Shown here piece after piece: positions 33,597 to 42,650 of a stretch of DNA of 50,954 bases (position 1 is its first letter; each line of letters opens with the position of its first letter). This DNA comes from an uncultured Ruminococcus sp. (GTDB lineage Bacteria; Bacillota; Clostridia; Oscillospirales; Acutalibacteraceae). The notes beneath the pieces were generated by a model that saw nothing but the letters and a program-made list of their open reading frames with translations, had not been told where the DNA came from and did no database searches. The translations under genes were made by a program, and so were the position numbers. The stretch spans positions 1 to 50,954 of the forward strand of contig CACWRT010000005.1 of assembly GCA_902763365.1 (NCBI GenBank), read 5' to 3'.

Positions 33597-34868
33597 TTAT
33601 TTTCCCTCTCTCCATGCTTTCAGCCAATCATCATCTTCTTCTGATGTATTATTGCTCTCGGCAGATGTATCGGTACTCCAGTTTCTCTTTTTAGCGCGGC
33701 TCTTTCTTTCTTCACGCTTTCTCTGACGTTCCTGTTCCGCTTCTTCTCTTGCCTTAGCCTCTTCAAGCTCTCTTTGCCTTTGTGCTTCCTCGTCTTCGGC
33801 AAGCGCCTGCTTTTCCGCTTCTGCCTGAGCATCTATCTGCGCCCAGATATCAGCTGTTGCAGGTCTGTATTCTTCTTCGCCCGGCTGTGATCCGGTTTCA
33901 GCTGCTGTTGTTTCCTCTTTTGCTGCCGTCTCGGCTTTTGCAGCTTCCTCTATGGCAGCTTCATCGGCAAACAGCGCTCTCGCAAAATCTTCGGGAACAA
34001 AGGGCTGAAGATCATCTATCTGTTCACCGACTCCGATATATTTAACAGGAACATCCAGCTCCTCCTTTATTGCAAGTACTACGCCGCCCTTGGCTGTTCC
34101 GTCAAGCTTTGTAAGTACTATACCCGTAATGCCTGCCGCTGTACGGAATTCCTTTGTCTGATTTACAGCATTCTGACCTGTAGTTGCGTCAAGCACAAGA
34201 AGAACTTCTTTTGAGGAATCGGGAAGCTCCCTGTCAATTATTCTGTTTATTTTAGCAAGCTCACCCATGAGATTCTTCTTATTATGAAGTCTTCCTGCCG
34301 TGTCTGCAATTATTATATCACTGCCCCTTGCCTTTGCTGAGGAAATTGCATCAAATACAACTGCCGCAGGATCAGAACCTTCATTCTGCTTTATAAGATC
34401 AGCTCCCGCTCTCTCAGCCCATATCTGAAGCTGCTCAATTGCCGCTGCGCGGAATGTATCGGCAGCCGCCATTGTTACTCTTTTGCCCTCTCTGACAAAT
34501 TTTGCCGCAAGCTTGCCTATAGTTGTGGTTTTACCTACGCCGTTTACTCCGATAACAAGTATGATCGACGGCTTTGTACTTATATCAAGCTCCTGACCGC
34601 CGGCAAGCATTTCTGTAACAACTTCTTCAAGCAGACGTCTGATCTCGGAAGGATCGGTTATGCCCTCTTCCTTTACTCTCTTTCTCAGTTCGTCACAGAT
34701 TTTTTCGGCAGTATACATACCTACATCGCCCATAACAAGCAGTTCTTCCAGTTCTTCAAAAAGCTCGTCGTCAATTTTGGTGAACGATTTCAGCATCTTA
34801 TCTATTCTTCCGAAAAGCGCATCTCTTGTCTTTTTAAGTCCCTCTTTTATCTTTTCAAAAAATCCCAT
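33597..34868 (-). CDS. ftsY: Signal recognition particle receptor FtsY
   Basis: 423 residues from ATG 34868 (AGGAGG upstream); an in-frame start at 34904 is rejected for lack of a ribosome binding site. The N domain (about 1-90) is followed by the GTPase G domain: GVNGVGKTTTIGKL, DTFRAAAIEQL, DTAGRLHNK, LTKLDGTAKGG, and the end GEQIDDLQPFVPEDFARALF. FtsY docks SRP-ribosome complexes at the membrane. Unusually, there is almost no N-terminal acidic A domain, while a highly charged extension of about 120 residues (Glu/Ala/Lys/Arg, ending DDDWLKAWREGK) follows the G domain. It lies downstream of smc, as in Bacillus. Confidence 0.96.
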   Translation of the reverse strand: MGFFEKIKEGLKKTRDALFGRIDKMLKSFTKIDDELFEELEELLVMGDVGMYTAEKICDELRKRVKEEGITDPSEIRRLLEEVVTEMLAGGQELDISTKPSIILVIGVNGVGKTTTIGKLAAKFVREGKRVTMAAADTFRAAAIEQLQIWAERAGADLIKQNEGSDPAAVVFDAISSAKARGSDIIIADTAGRLHNKKNLMGELAKINRIIDRELPDSSKEVLLVLDATTGQNAVNQTKEFRTAAGITGIVLTKLDGTAKGGVVLAIKEELDVPVKYIGVGEQIDDLQPFVPEDFARALFADEAAIEEAAKAETAAKEETTAAETGSQPGEEEYRPATADIWAQIDAQAEAEKQALAEDEEAQRQRELEEAKAREEAEQERQRKREERKSRAKKRNWSTDTSAESNNTSEEDDDWLKAWREGK

Positions 34869-34954
34869 CTGTCTATTTCCTCCTAAAGTGCAAATATCAG
34901 GCAAAATTCCTGTACTTCGGGCTTCCCGAGAATTTTTGAGTATTATTTAAAATA

Positions 34955-37900
34955 TCATGCTTTCATGCCAAGCTTCTGTTCAACCTCGCTGACATTCAGT
35001 TCAAGCATTTTTGATATTCCTCTGTCCTGCATCGTGACGCCGTACAAAACATCGGCCTCTTCCATTGTACCTCTTCTGTGTGTGATACAAATAAACTGTG
35101 TTCTGTCATTCATGCGTCTGAGATATTCTGCAAAGCGATAAACATTTACATCATCAAGCGCAGCCTCTATCTCGTCCATTACGCAGAACGGCGCAGGACG
35201 CACCTTCATTATCGCAAAGTACAGCGCAATTGCAACAAGCGCTTTCTCTCCGCCTGAAAGCAGTTCTATATGCGACACTATCTTTCCCGGTGGTTCTACA
35301 GATATATCTACACCTGTTGTCAGCACATTTTCGGGATCGGAAAGAGAAAGTGACGCTTTTCCCCCGCCGAAAAGCTCAACAAAAGTTTTGGAAAAATTCT
35401 CGTTTATAAGATTGAATCTGTCGATAAATATTTCCCTCATCTGTTTTGTAAGATCATTTATAAGGTGCAGCAGTTCGGCTTTGGACTTTTCTACGTCACC
35501 AAGCTGTACGCTCATAAATTCATATCTTTCGCTGACCTCTTTATATTCCTCAATAGCGCTTACATTAATGCTGCCAAGGCTTTTTATCTTTTGTTTGAGC
35601 TCGGACAAACGTCTCTGAGCTTTACCCTGGTCTTCTATATGAACCGCGATCTTTTCAGCCTCTTTTTTTGTAAGCTCGTATTCTTCCCAGAGCTTCTGAA
35701 TAATATCGTCATAGTTTTTCTGAAGGCTGTTCTTTCTTTCTTCAAGGCGGGCAAGCTCGCTGCTTATCCTTTCCCTTTCGCCTGTTTTGTCACGTTCTGT
35801 GCGGTAAAGCTCGGAACGTCTTTTATCAAGCGACATTCTTTCCTGAAGCAGCGAATCTGTCTGAGATTTCATTTCGGCGGCTTTTTTCATAAGACCGGCA
35901 GCCTGATCTTCAAGCTCTTTTATTCTCTGCATATAATCGGCGCTGTTTTTTTCAAGCAACTCTATCTCACGTTTGCCCTGCTCCATTCTGTCTTCGGAAT
36001 TTGACAGGTGTTCACGAGCGTTTTCTATCTCTTTTTCGAGAGAAGATATTTCATTTTCTGTGCTTATTATATTCAGTCTTATATCCTGAAGTTTTTCGCT
36101 CAGCTCTTCTCTGTTTTTTGCAAGCTTATCCTTGGAACCTGTCAGGGTTCTGAGCTGTTCTTCATTCCTGGATATTTCGGACCGCAGCTTATCAAGTTCA
36201 TTCCTGGATTCCTGCATTTTCAGGTTCAGCTCTTCAAGCTTTTTCAGCGAGGTTTTCTTTTCCTCTTCACTTTCCCTGAGAGATCTTTTTGTATTTTCAA
36301 GCTCGGTATTTCTGCTTCTTATCTCCGCCTCTATCTTTATTTTATCGCCCTTGGCGTCGTTTGTCTTGTCATTATGCTCCGAAAGTGAGTTTTCAAGCGC
36401 CTGAAGCTTTTCGTTTTCTTCTTCAAGCAGTCCCTCACCCTTTTCCACTCTCTGCATGATTTCCTGAGAGATCTTTCTCAGCTTTTCTATCTCTCCTGCT
36501 CTTCCCAGAAGGCCGGTACTTTTAGAAAGGGAACCGCCTGTCAGCGAACCGCCTGTATTGACTACCTGACCGTCAAGAGTTACTATCCTGAAACGGTATG
36601 AGTATTTTTTTGCGATCATAACCGCTTTATCAAGATTATCGGCAACAACTATCCTGCCCAGAAGGTTTTCAAGTATTCCCCTGTAACAATCTTCACAGGA
36701 GCACAGCTGAGAAGCGATCCCTATAAAGCCATCACATTTTTCAAGTCCGTTTTCGGTGAGAGTTCTGCCTTTTATAGTTGACATAGGCAAAAATGTTGCA
36801 CGTCCGCCGTCATTCTTTTTCAGATACGCTATGGCAGCCTTTGCATCCTCGTCGTTGGTTGTAACGATATTCTGCATTGCGCCGCCAAGAGCTATCTCAA
36901 CAGCCGTGCTGTATTCGGAAGGGGTATGTATAACTCTTGAAACAGGTCCGTGTATGCCGCGGAGAGTACCTTTTTTTGACTCACGCATCACTATTTTAAC
37001 GCTGTGGGTGAAGCCCTCAAGATTTCTTTCCAGATCCTCAAGCATTTTTGCTTTTCCCGAATTCTGCTGTGCAGATACACGAAGCGACTGTATCTTCATT
37101 CTGTATTCGTCACATTTTTTTCTTTGAACGTCAATACTGCTTTGTATCTCTTCCTTTTCGCTGTCAAAGTTCTTAATGGTATCTTCACAATCCTCGGCCA
37201 TCTTTTCGTAATCTGAAATGATCTCTTCCAGAGTTACTATCTGAGAGGTTTTTGCTTTTATATTATTTTCTATAGCTTCCATCCGGTCGTTAAGTTCATT
37301 TACGGTACTTTCGGAAGTCATATATCTGATCTTTGCCTCGGATGATCTTACATTCAGATCACTCAGCAGTATATTAAGTTCTGTCAGCTTATCGGTTGAA
37401 TCCGATTCACCCGATCTGAGAAGAAGAAGCTCGTCTGTGTACTTCCCCTGTTCCTCTCTTTGGGCTGAAAGCTTCTTATCGAGTTCCCCGATCTTTTCAC
37501 GATCGGCAGATATCTTTTCCCGCAGCTCCTTGCCCGAATCAGAGTAAGACCGTATCTCATGGCTGATCCTGTCCTTCGTTTCGGAATTATGCTTTATATC
37601 ACTTTGAAGAACAGCAATATCAGAACGTTTTTCTGTTGCCTGCTTTTCGCTTTCCGAAACACTGCTTCTCATCTCTTCTATACGGATGTTAAGATCATTC
37701 TGCTTTTCATCTATCTGTTCATTTTCTTTTTGGATAGAACTGAGTATTTCCTCGGTATCGTTATACTGCGAGGATGCAACCGCAAGCTTGTCCTCCTGTT
37801 CTCTTACAGCTGCGGCGGAACGGTCAAGTGTTTTCAGCCATAAGGCTATTTCAAGTCCCTTTTTCTCACCTGCATATTCAAGATAAGCTTTTGCTTTTTC

Positions 37901-38527
37901 TGACTGTATCCTGAGCGGTTCTACACGTCCCTCAAGCTCAGTCATTATATCTCTCAGACGTACAAGGTTTTCCTCTGTCCTTCCCAGTCTTCTTTCGGCA
38001 TCGGCTTTTTTATAACGGAATTTAGATATTCCTGCCGCTTCCTCAAATATCTCACGCCGGTCTTCGCCTTTGGTAGCAACGATACTGTCTATCTTACCCT
38101 GACCGATCATAGAATAACCGTCACGGCCAAGACCTGTATCCATAAACAATTCATGTATATCCTGTAGTCTTACGGCGGTGTTGTTGATGAGATATTCACT
38201 GTTACCCGAGCGGTAATATCTCCTTGTGATGGCAACATCATCTCCGTCAAACTGCAATGTCCTGTCTGTATTATCAAACGACAGAGTTACCTGAGCATAT
38301 CCTGTCTTCTTTCTCTGCTGAGTTCCATTGAAAATTACGTCCTCCATTTTTGAACAGCGCAAAGCTTTTGCAGACTGTTCCCCCAGCACCCAGCGTATAG
38401 CATCGCTTATATTGCTCTTTCCGCTGCCGTTAGGTCCTACAACAGCTGTTATGCCCTCTGTGAAATTCAGTTTTGTTTTATCGGGAAAAGTCTTGAATCC
38501 CTGAACTTCCAATGTTTTTAATTTCAA
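34955..38527 (-). CDS. smc: Chromosome partition protein Smc
   Basis: 1190 residues, full length. Head: GPNGSGKSNISDAIRWVLGE (Walker A, about 32-40) and the Q-loop region; two long coiled coils (about 165-500 and 670-1010); hinge (about 505-665: HGPVSRVIHTPSEYSTAVEI, GRATFLPM); C-terminal head with signature LLSGGEKALVAIALYF, Walker B PFCVMDEIEAALDD and His in ITHRRGTME. Smc organises and segregates the chromosome with ScpA/B. The start is TTG at 38527 (KLKTLEVQGFKTFPDKT follows), with only a weak ribosome binding site (AAAGTGATG). Confidence 0.97.
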   Translation of the reverse strand: MKLKTLEVQGFKTFPDKTKLNFTEGITAVVGPNGSGKSNISDAIRWVLGEQSAKALRCSKMEDVIFNGTQQRKKTGYAQVTLSFDNTDRTLQFDGDDVAITRRYYRSGNSEYLINNTAVRLQDIHELFMDTGLGRDGYSMIGQGKIDSIVATKGEDRREIFEEAAGISKFRYKKADAERRLGRTEENLVRLRDIMTELEGRVEPLRIQSEKAKAYLEYAGEKKGLEIALWLKTLDRSAAAVREQEDKLAVASSQYNDTEEILSSIQKENEQIDEKQNDLNIRIEEMRSSVSESEKQATEKRSDIAVLQSDIKHNSETKDRISHEIRSYSDSGKELREKISADREKIGELDKKLSAQREEQGKYTDELLLLRSGESDSTDKLTELNILLSDLNVRSSEAKIRYMTSESTVNELNDRMEAIENNIKAKTSQIVTLEEIISDYEKMAEDCEDTIKNFDSEKEEIQSSIDVQRKKCDEYRMKIQSLRVSAQQNSGKAKMLEDLERNLEGFTHSVKIVMRESKKGTLRGIHGPVSRVIHTPSEYSTAVEIALGGAMQNIVTTNDEDAKAAIAYLKKNDGGRATFLPMSTIKGRTLTENGLEKCDGFIGIASQLCSCEDCYRGILENLLGRIVVADNLDKAVMIAKKYSYRFRIVTLDGQVVNTGGSLTGGSLSKSTGLLGRAGEIEKLRKISQEIMQRVEKGEGLLEEENEKLQALENSLSEHNDKTNDAKGDKIKIEAEIRSRNTELENTKRSLRESEEEKKTSLKKLEELNLKMQESRNELDKLRSEISRNEEQLRTLTGSKDKLAKNREELSEKLQDIRLNIISTENEISSLEKEIENAREHLSNSEDRMEQGKREIELLEKNSADYMQRIKELEDQAAGLMKKAAEMKSQTDSLLQERMSLDKRRSELYRTERDKTGERERISSELARLEERKNSLQKNYDDIIQKLWEEYELTKKEAEKIAVHIEDQGKAQRRLSELKQKIKSLGSINVSAIEEYKEVSERYEFMSVQLGDVEKSKAELLHLINDLTKQMREIFIDRFNLINENFSKTFVELFGGGKASLSLSDPENVLTTGVDISVEPPGKIVSHIELLSGGEKALVAIALYFAIMKVRPAPFCVMDEIEAALDDVNVYRFAEYLRRMNDRTQFICITHRRGTMEEADVLYGVTMQDRGISKMLELNVSEVEQKLGMKA

Positions 38528-38544
38528 TACATCACTTTCTTTAT

Positions 38545-39558
38545 TCAGTTGCGCACCCTGTCTGTCCTATGGATACGAACATCGTATTTTCCTGAGCTTT
38601 CATCAGTAATGACTCTGATATTATATCCCATCTCTTCAAGTTTTTTTATATTTGACCGCTTCTGACCGATAAACCTTGATATACTTTTCGGATTAATGAC
38701 AACCTCAATATTTCCGCAGTCCTCACCTTTGAGCTGTTCAAGTGTTTTTTCAAGCATGATACGGCTTTCGCAAAGTTCACGGAAGGAAGGATGAAATGCT
38801 CCGCCTGCCATGCTTTCACGCAGACTGTCACTGTCATGCAGACCAAGGCGTATCACTTTTATACCCATACTTTCAAAATATCCGAGAAGCCATGCGCACA
38901 GCGGTATGGACTGTTCTGTATCAGGCGGATAATATTTTCCTTCCTTGTAAAGCTCATAAAGTCTTGTACCCTTCATCAGGACTGTGGGATATATCCTCAT
39001 GGTATCAGGCAACAGGGCTGCAAGCTTTTCGGCTGTTTTTTTATCAGTATCTTCCGTACTGCCGTAAAGTCCTGTCATCATCTGTAGACCAAGGGAAAAA
39101 CCGTATTCCTTTATAAGCCGGGATGCTTTCTCCACATCCTTTGCGGTATGACCTCTTTCATTCAGAAGCAGTACCCGTTCATCCATACTCTGGGCACCGA
39201 GTTCAATTGAGGTTACTCCGCTTTCCTTCAGTATATCAAGTATTTCTTCATCAATTGCGTCGGGCCTTGTGGAAATACGTATTCCGGCAAATTCCCCGCT
39301 TTTTACAAACGGCTTTGCAGCAGACAAAAGCTCATTCATATATTCTCTGTCTATTGCAGTAAAGCTCCCGCCGAAAAATGCTATCTCCGAAGCTCTTGTG
39401 CCGTCCCCGAGAGAACGTCTTGCTGTATCGATCGCAGAAATAACATCTTCTGTGTGAGGCTGAAAGCTTTGTCCCGTTATCTCTTTCTGATTGCAGAAGG
39501 AACACTGATGAGGACAGCCGTTATGCGGTACAAAAATTGCTATATTTGAATGTCTGAT
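38545..39558 (-). CDS. Elp3-like radical SAM protein with apparent ATC start
   Basis: 337 residues if started at 39558. The radical SAM cluster motif is CPHQCSFC (Cys at 15, 19 and 22), followed by IAFFGGSFTAIDREYMNELL, RISTRPDAI, VTSIELGAQSMDERVL and GLQMMTGLYG. A C-terminal KH-like patch (SRFIGQKRSNIKKLEE) could bind RNA. It belongs to the Elp3/YhcC-like radical SAM proteins placed between rnc and smc in many Clostridia. No ATG, GTG or TTG exists in frame between the upstream stop and the Cys motif: the codon 8 bases after GGAGG is ATC, followed by RHSNIAIFVPHNGCP. The first ATG (39339) would delete the whole iron-sulphur site. Confidence 0.88.
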   Translation of the reverse strand: MRHSNIAIFVPHNGCPHQCSFCNQKEITGQSFQPHTEDVISAIDTARRSLGDGTRASEIAFFGGSFTAIDREYMNELLSAAKPFVKSGEFAGIRISTRPDAIDEEILDILKESGVTSIELGAQSMDERVLLLNERGHTAKDVEKASRLIKEYGFSLGLQMMTGLYGSTEDTDKKTAEKLAALLPDTMRIYPTVLMKGTRLYELYKEGKYYPPDTEQSIPLCAWLLGYFESMGIKVIRLGLHDSDSLRESMAGGAFHPSFRELCESRIMLEKTLEQLKGEDCGNIEVVINPKSISRFIGQKRSNIKKLEEMGYNIRVITDESSGKYDVRIHRTDRVRN

Positions 39559-39587
39559 ACTTACCGCCTCCGTTATAGCTCTATGAT

Positions 39588-40262
39588 TCAGTAACCCATA
39601 AGTTTAAGCGCTTCTCTTGCTGCCTGCTGTTCGGCTTCTTTTTTGCTTCTTCCGCCGCCCTTGCCTATCACATTATTGTTCAGATGAACCTCAACCGTAA
39701 AATGCTTATCATGGTCGGGACCTTCCTCTCCCACCAGAACATATGAAAGCTTCTCTTCGGGATTCTTCTGTATTATCTCCTGCAAGGTGGTTTTATAATC
39801 CTTGAATGCCCTGGGCTTAGGATTTTTTATCTCGGGTTCCACAAAACGCAGTACAAACCTTCGCGCCTGCTCCATTCCGCCGTCAAGGTAAATAGAAGCT
39901 ATTATGGCCTCAAATGCGTCAGCAAGTATTGACGGACGCTCGTTGCCGTGAAGATTTTTTTCGCCCCTTGAAAGCTTCAGATAATCACCTACACCAAGCG
40001 CCGCTGAAAAACGGCAAAGGCTTTTTTCACACACAAGCGCTGCCCTCAGCTTGGACAGATCACCCTCAGGCATTTTGGGGCAGTTTCTGTATATGTAATC
40101 AGAAACAACGATGCTCAGTACAGCATCTCCCAAAAACTCCAAACGTTCGTTGCTTTTTACACCATGCCTGACCTCATTTGCATATGAAGAATGGGTAAGC
40201 GCATTTTCAAGATAGCCTATATTTTTATATGTATATCCAATTCGCTTTTCAAGCTCTTTCAT
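39588..40262 (-). CDS. rnc: Ribonuclease III
   Basis: 224 residues. RNase III signature RLEFLGDAVLSIVVSDYI with catalytic acidic residues, EGDLSKLRAALVCEKSL, LADAFEAIIASIYLDGG, and a C-terminal dsRNA-binding domain (about 155-224) ending GKGGGRSKKEAEQQAAREAL. It cuts double-stranded RNA in rRNA and mRNA maturation. The start is ATG with GAGGT upstream; only 2 bases separate it from plsX, suggesting co-transcription. Confidence 0.97.
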   Translation of the reverse strand: MKELEKRIGYTYKNIGYLENALTHSSYANEVRHGVKSNERLEFLGDAVLSIVVSDYIYRNCPKMPEGDLSKLRAALVCEKSLCRFSAALGVGDYLKLSRGEKNLHGNERPSILADAFEAIIASIYLDGGMEQARRFVLRFVEPEIKNPKPRAFKDYKTTLQEIIQKNPEEKLSYVLVGEEGPDHDKHFTVEVHLNNNVIGKGGGRSKKEAEQQAAREALKLMGY

Positions 40263-40264
40263 TT

Positions 40265-41278
40265 TTATACCTCGGTACTTTTTTTATTAATATCCGCAAT
40301 TTTTTTTGCTATTATCTCTATCGCACCTGTAGACGCATAATCGGCAGCTGCTTTTATCGCCGCAGCTACAGCTACTTCGTTGGCGCTGCCGTGCGCCTTG
40401 AATACAGGCTTGTTAACACCCATCACAACTGCTCCGCCGTATCTGTTATAGTCAAAATACTGCTTGAGCTCATACATTTCTTTTTTCATCATCAGCGCAG
40501 CTAATTTAGTCTTGAGATTCTTATAGAAAACTCCTTTGAACATCCCTACGATCTCTTTTGCCGCACCTTCATACATTTTTGCAATTATATTTCCTGTGAA
40601 TCCGTCTGCTACAACAACATCAGCAACTCCCGAGGGAATATCTCTTGCTTCTGTATTACCCACAAAATTAATATCTGTTTCCTTCAGAAGAGCAAAGGCT
40701 TCATGACGCAGCGTATCGCCTTTGTGATCCTCTGTCCCTACATTTGCAAGCACTACCTTGGGTCTTTCAATTCCAAGGATCTTTTCCATATACACGCTTC
40801 CCATTATTGCAAACTGCCTGAGCATCTCTGCACGGACCTCTACATTCGCACCACCGTCTATAAGCATGAACGGACCGCCTGATGTGGGCATTATCGGTGC
40901 AAAAGCCGGTCTTTTTACGCCTTTTATTCTTTTGACTATCATAGTTGCGCCGAGAGTTATCGCGCCGCTGTTGCCTGCGCTTACGAATGCGTCGCCTTTA
41001 TCCTCAGCTACAAGCCTCAGTCCCTCAGCCATGGAGCTGTTTTTTTTCTCTTTCAGCACCGCTCCGGGATCATCCTCCATCAACAGCTCGGTGTCAGCAT
41101 GGAAAATCTCAAACCCGCTTATATCCAGCTTATTTTCTTCGGCACATTTTTTTATTTTTTCTTCATTTCCTACAAGAGCTATCTCTATATCTGGATGCTC
41201 CCGGCGAGAAACAATACTCCCCTTCAAAACCGCAAGAGGAGCATTGTCGCCGCCAAATGCGTCTATTATTACTTTCAT
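40265..41278 (-). CDS. plsX: Phosphate acyltransferase PlsX
   Basis: 337 residues. Opening MKVIIDAFGGDNAPLAVLKG, middle LVAEDKGDAFVSAGNSGAIT, and VLANVGTEDHKGDTLRHEA, then VVVADGFTGNIIAKMYEGAA, all characteristic. It converts acyl-ACP to acyl-phosphate for phospholipid synthesis. The ribosome binding site is GGAGGG. The usual rpmF and acpP do not flank it in this window; the upstream neighbour is trmFO. Confidence 0.97.
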   Translation of the reverse strand: MKVIIDAFGGDNAPLAVLKGSIVSRREHPDIEIALVGNEEKIKKCAEENKLDISGFEIFHADTELLMEDDPGAVLKEKKNSSMAEGLRLVAEDKGDAFVSAGNSGAITLGATMIVKRIKGVKRPAFAPIMPTSGGPFMLIDGGANVEVRAEMLRQFAIMGSVYMEKILGIERPKVVLANVGTEDHKGDTLRHEAFALLKETDINFVGNTEARDIPSGVADVVVADGFTGNIIAKMYEGAAKEIVGMFKGVFYKNLKTKLAALMMKKEMYELKQYFDYNRYGGAVVMGVNKPVFKAHGSANEVAVAAAIKAAADYASTGAIEIIAKKIADINKKSTEV

Positions 41279-41345
41279 TTTTCCCTCCGTATATCAGTAG
41301 AACAGCAGTTCACATATTGTACGATCATTCATAAGTTTTTTATTA

Positions 41346-42650
41346 TCACTTATCACGATAAGCTTCTATAAGTTCAAGAGACCTTCTTGCATAAGCTGCT
41401 GCTCTTTCACGTTTATCACGAATATGCTCTTCAAGGGGCGGAATTATTCCTAAATTCGCTCCCATCGGCTGAAAATCCGCTGATTGAGATTCCGCTGCAT
41501 ATCCCGCAAGAGCACCAAGCATCGTTTCCTGCGGCAATATCATCGGCGATTCACCTTTTAGTCTCCTTGCGGCATTTATGCCTGCAATAAGACCTGATCC
41601 TGCCGATTCCATATATCCCTCGACGCCGGTCATCTGACCTGCAAAGAAAATGTCTGACCCGTCCTTCATGCTGTAATCTGCTCTGAGCAGCTTGGGAGAG
41701 TCTAAAAATGTATTCCTGTGCATCACTCCGTAGCGGACATACTCTGCATTTTTTAAAGCAGGTATCATTCCGAATACTCTCTTTTGCTCGGGAAATTTAA
41801 GATTTGTCTGAAAACCTACAAGATTATACAGAGATTTTTCACTGTTTTCCGTTCTCAGCTGAAGCACAGCCCAGGGTCGGTGACCTGTACGGGGATCTCT
41901 TAGTCCCACAGGCTTCATGGGTCCGAAACGCAGTGTATCAAGTCCTCTTCCTGCAAGTATCTCCACGGGCATACAACCCTCGTAAACCTTCGGATTCATA
42001 ACATCCACATCATGTCTCGGCGCACGTTCCGCACTTACAAGGGCAGCATGAAATGCTTCATATTCATCTTTATTCATGGGGCAATTTATGTATGCATCGT
42101 CTCCGCCCTTATCATAACGTGATGCTGTAAATGCGCTGTCCATATCTATACTGGCTGCTGTCACTATAGGCGCGGCAGCATCAAAAAAGTGAAGACTTCC
42201 GCCGCACTTTTCTGTTATTTTTTCTGCAAACTTATCGGAAGTAAGCGGTCCTGTTGCGACAACCGTAATACCTTCATCAGGAAAATCAGTCACTTCTTCC
42301 CCGATCACCTCAATAAGCGGATGTTCTTTTATGCACATGGTCACCATTGAAGAAAAATCATTTCTGTCAACAGCAAGCGCACCGCCCGCAGGAACTGCGC
42401 ATTTATCCGCACACTGCATCAATAAGCTGCCAAGTCTGCGCATTTCTTCTTTAAGCAGCCCTGCCGCACTTTCAACACGGGCAGCTTTGAGCGAATTTGA
42501 ACAGATCAATTCACAGAAATTATCGCTTGAATGAGCTGCGGTCTTTTTATTCGGCTTCATTTCATACAGCTTTACGTTTATTCCTCTGCGGGCTATCTGC
42601 CAAGCTGCTTCACAGCCTGCAAGACCCGCACCAAGAACATTTATAAACAT
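41346..42650 (-). CDS. trmFO: Methylenetetrahydrofolate-tRNA (uracil-5-)-methyltransferase TrmFO
   Basis: 434 residues. FAD-binding VLGAGLAGCEAAWQIARRG at the N-terminus, then HSSDNFCELICSNSLKAA, CADKCAVPAGGALAVDR, and the C-terminal FFAGQMTGVEGYMESAGSG, all diagnostic of TrmFO. It makes ribothymidine 54 in tRNA using methylene-THF and FAD. The start has only a weak Shine-Dalgarno sequence (GGTGATGG). In many Firmicutes it is followed by topA/codY/xerC; here it leads the plsX-rnc string. Confidence 0.97.
   Translation of the reverse strand: MFINVLGAGLAGCEAAWQIARRGINVKLYEMKPNKKTAAHSSDNFCELICSNSLKAARVESAAGLLKEEMRRLGSLLMQCADKCAVPAGGALAVDRNDFSSMVTMCIKEHPLIEVIGEEVTDFPDEGITVVATGPLTSDKFAEKITEKCGGSLHFFDAAAPIVTAASIDMDSAFTASRYDKGGDDAYINCPMNKDEYEAFHAALVSAERAPRHDVDVMNPKVYEGCMPVEILAGRGLDTLRFGPMKPVGLRDPRTGHRPWAVLQLRTENSEKSLYNLVGFQTNLKFPEQKRVFGMIPALKNAEYVRYGVMHRNTFLDSPKLLRADYSMKDGSDIFFAGQMTGVEGYMESAGSGLIAGINAARRLKGESPMILPQETMLGALAGYAAESQSADFQPMGANLGIIPPLEEHIRDKRERAAAYARRSLELIEAYRDK

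Noticed and set aside
34660-34950. Ser-rich plus-strand frames opposite ftsY, smc, rplJL and plsX
   Set aside because: They mirror conserved genes with clear motifs and have low-complexity products; typical antisense shadows.
39339-39341. ATG 39339 as the start of the radical SAM gene
   Set aside because: It would remove the CPHQCSFC cluster motif, which is clearly coded upstream in the same frame.
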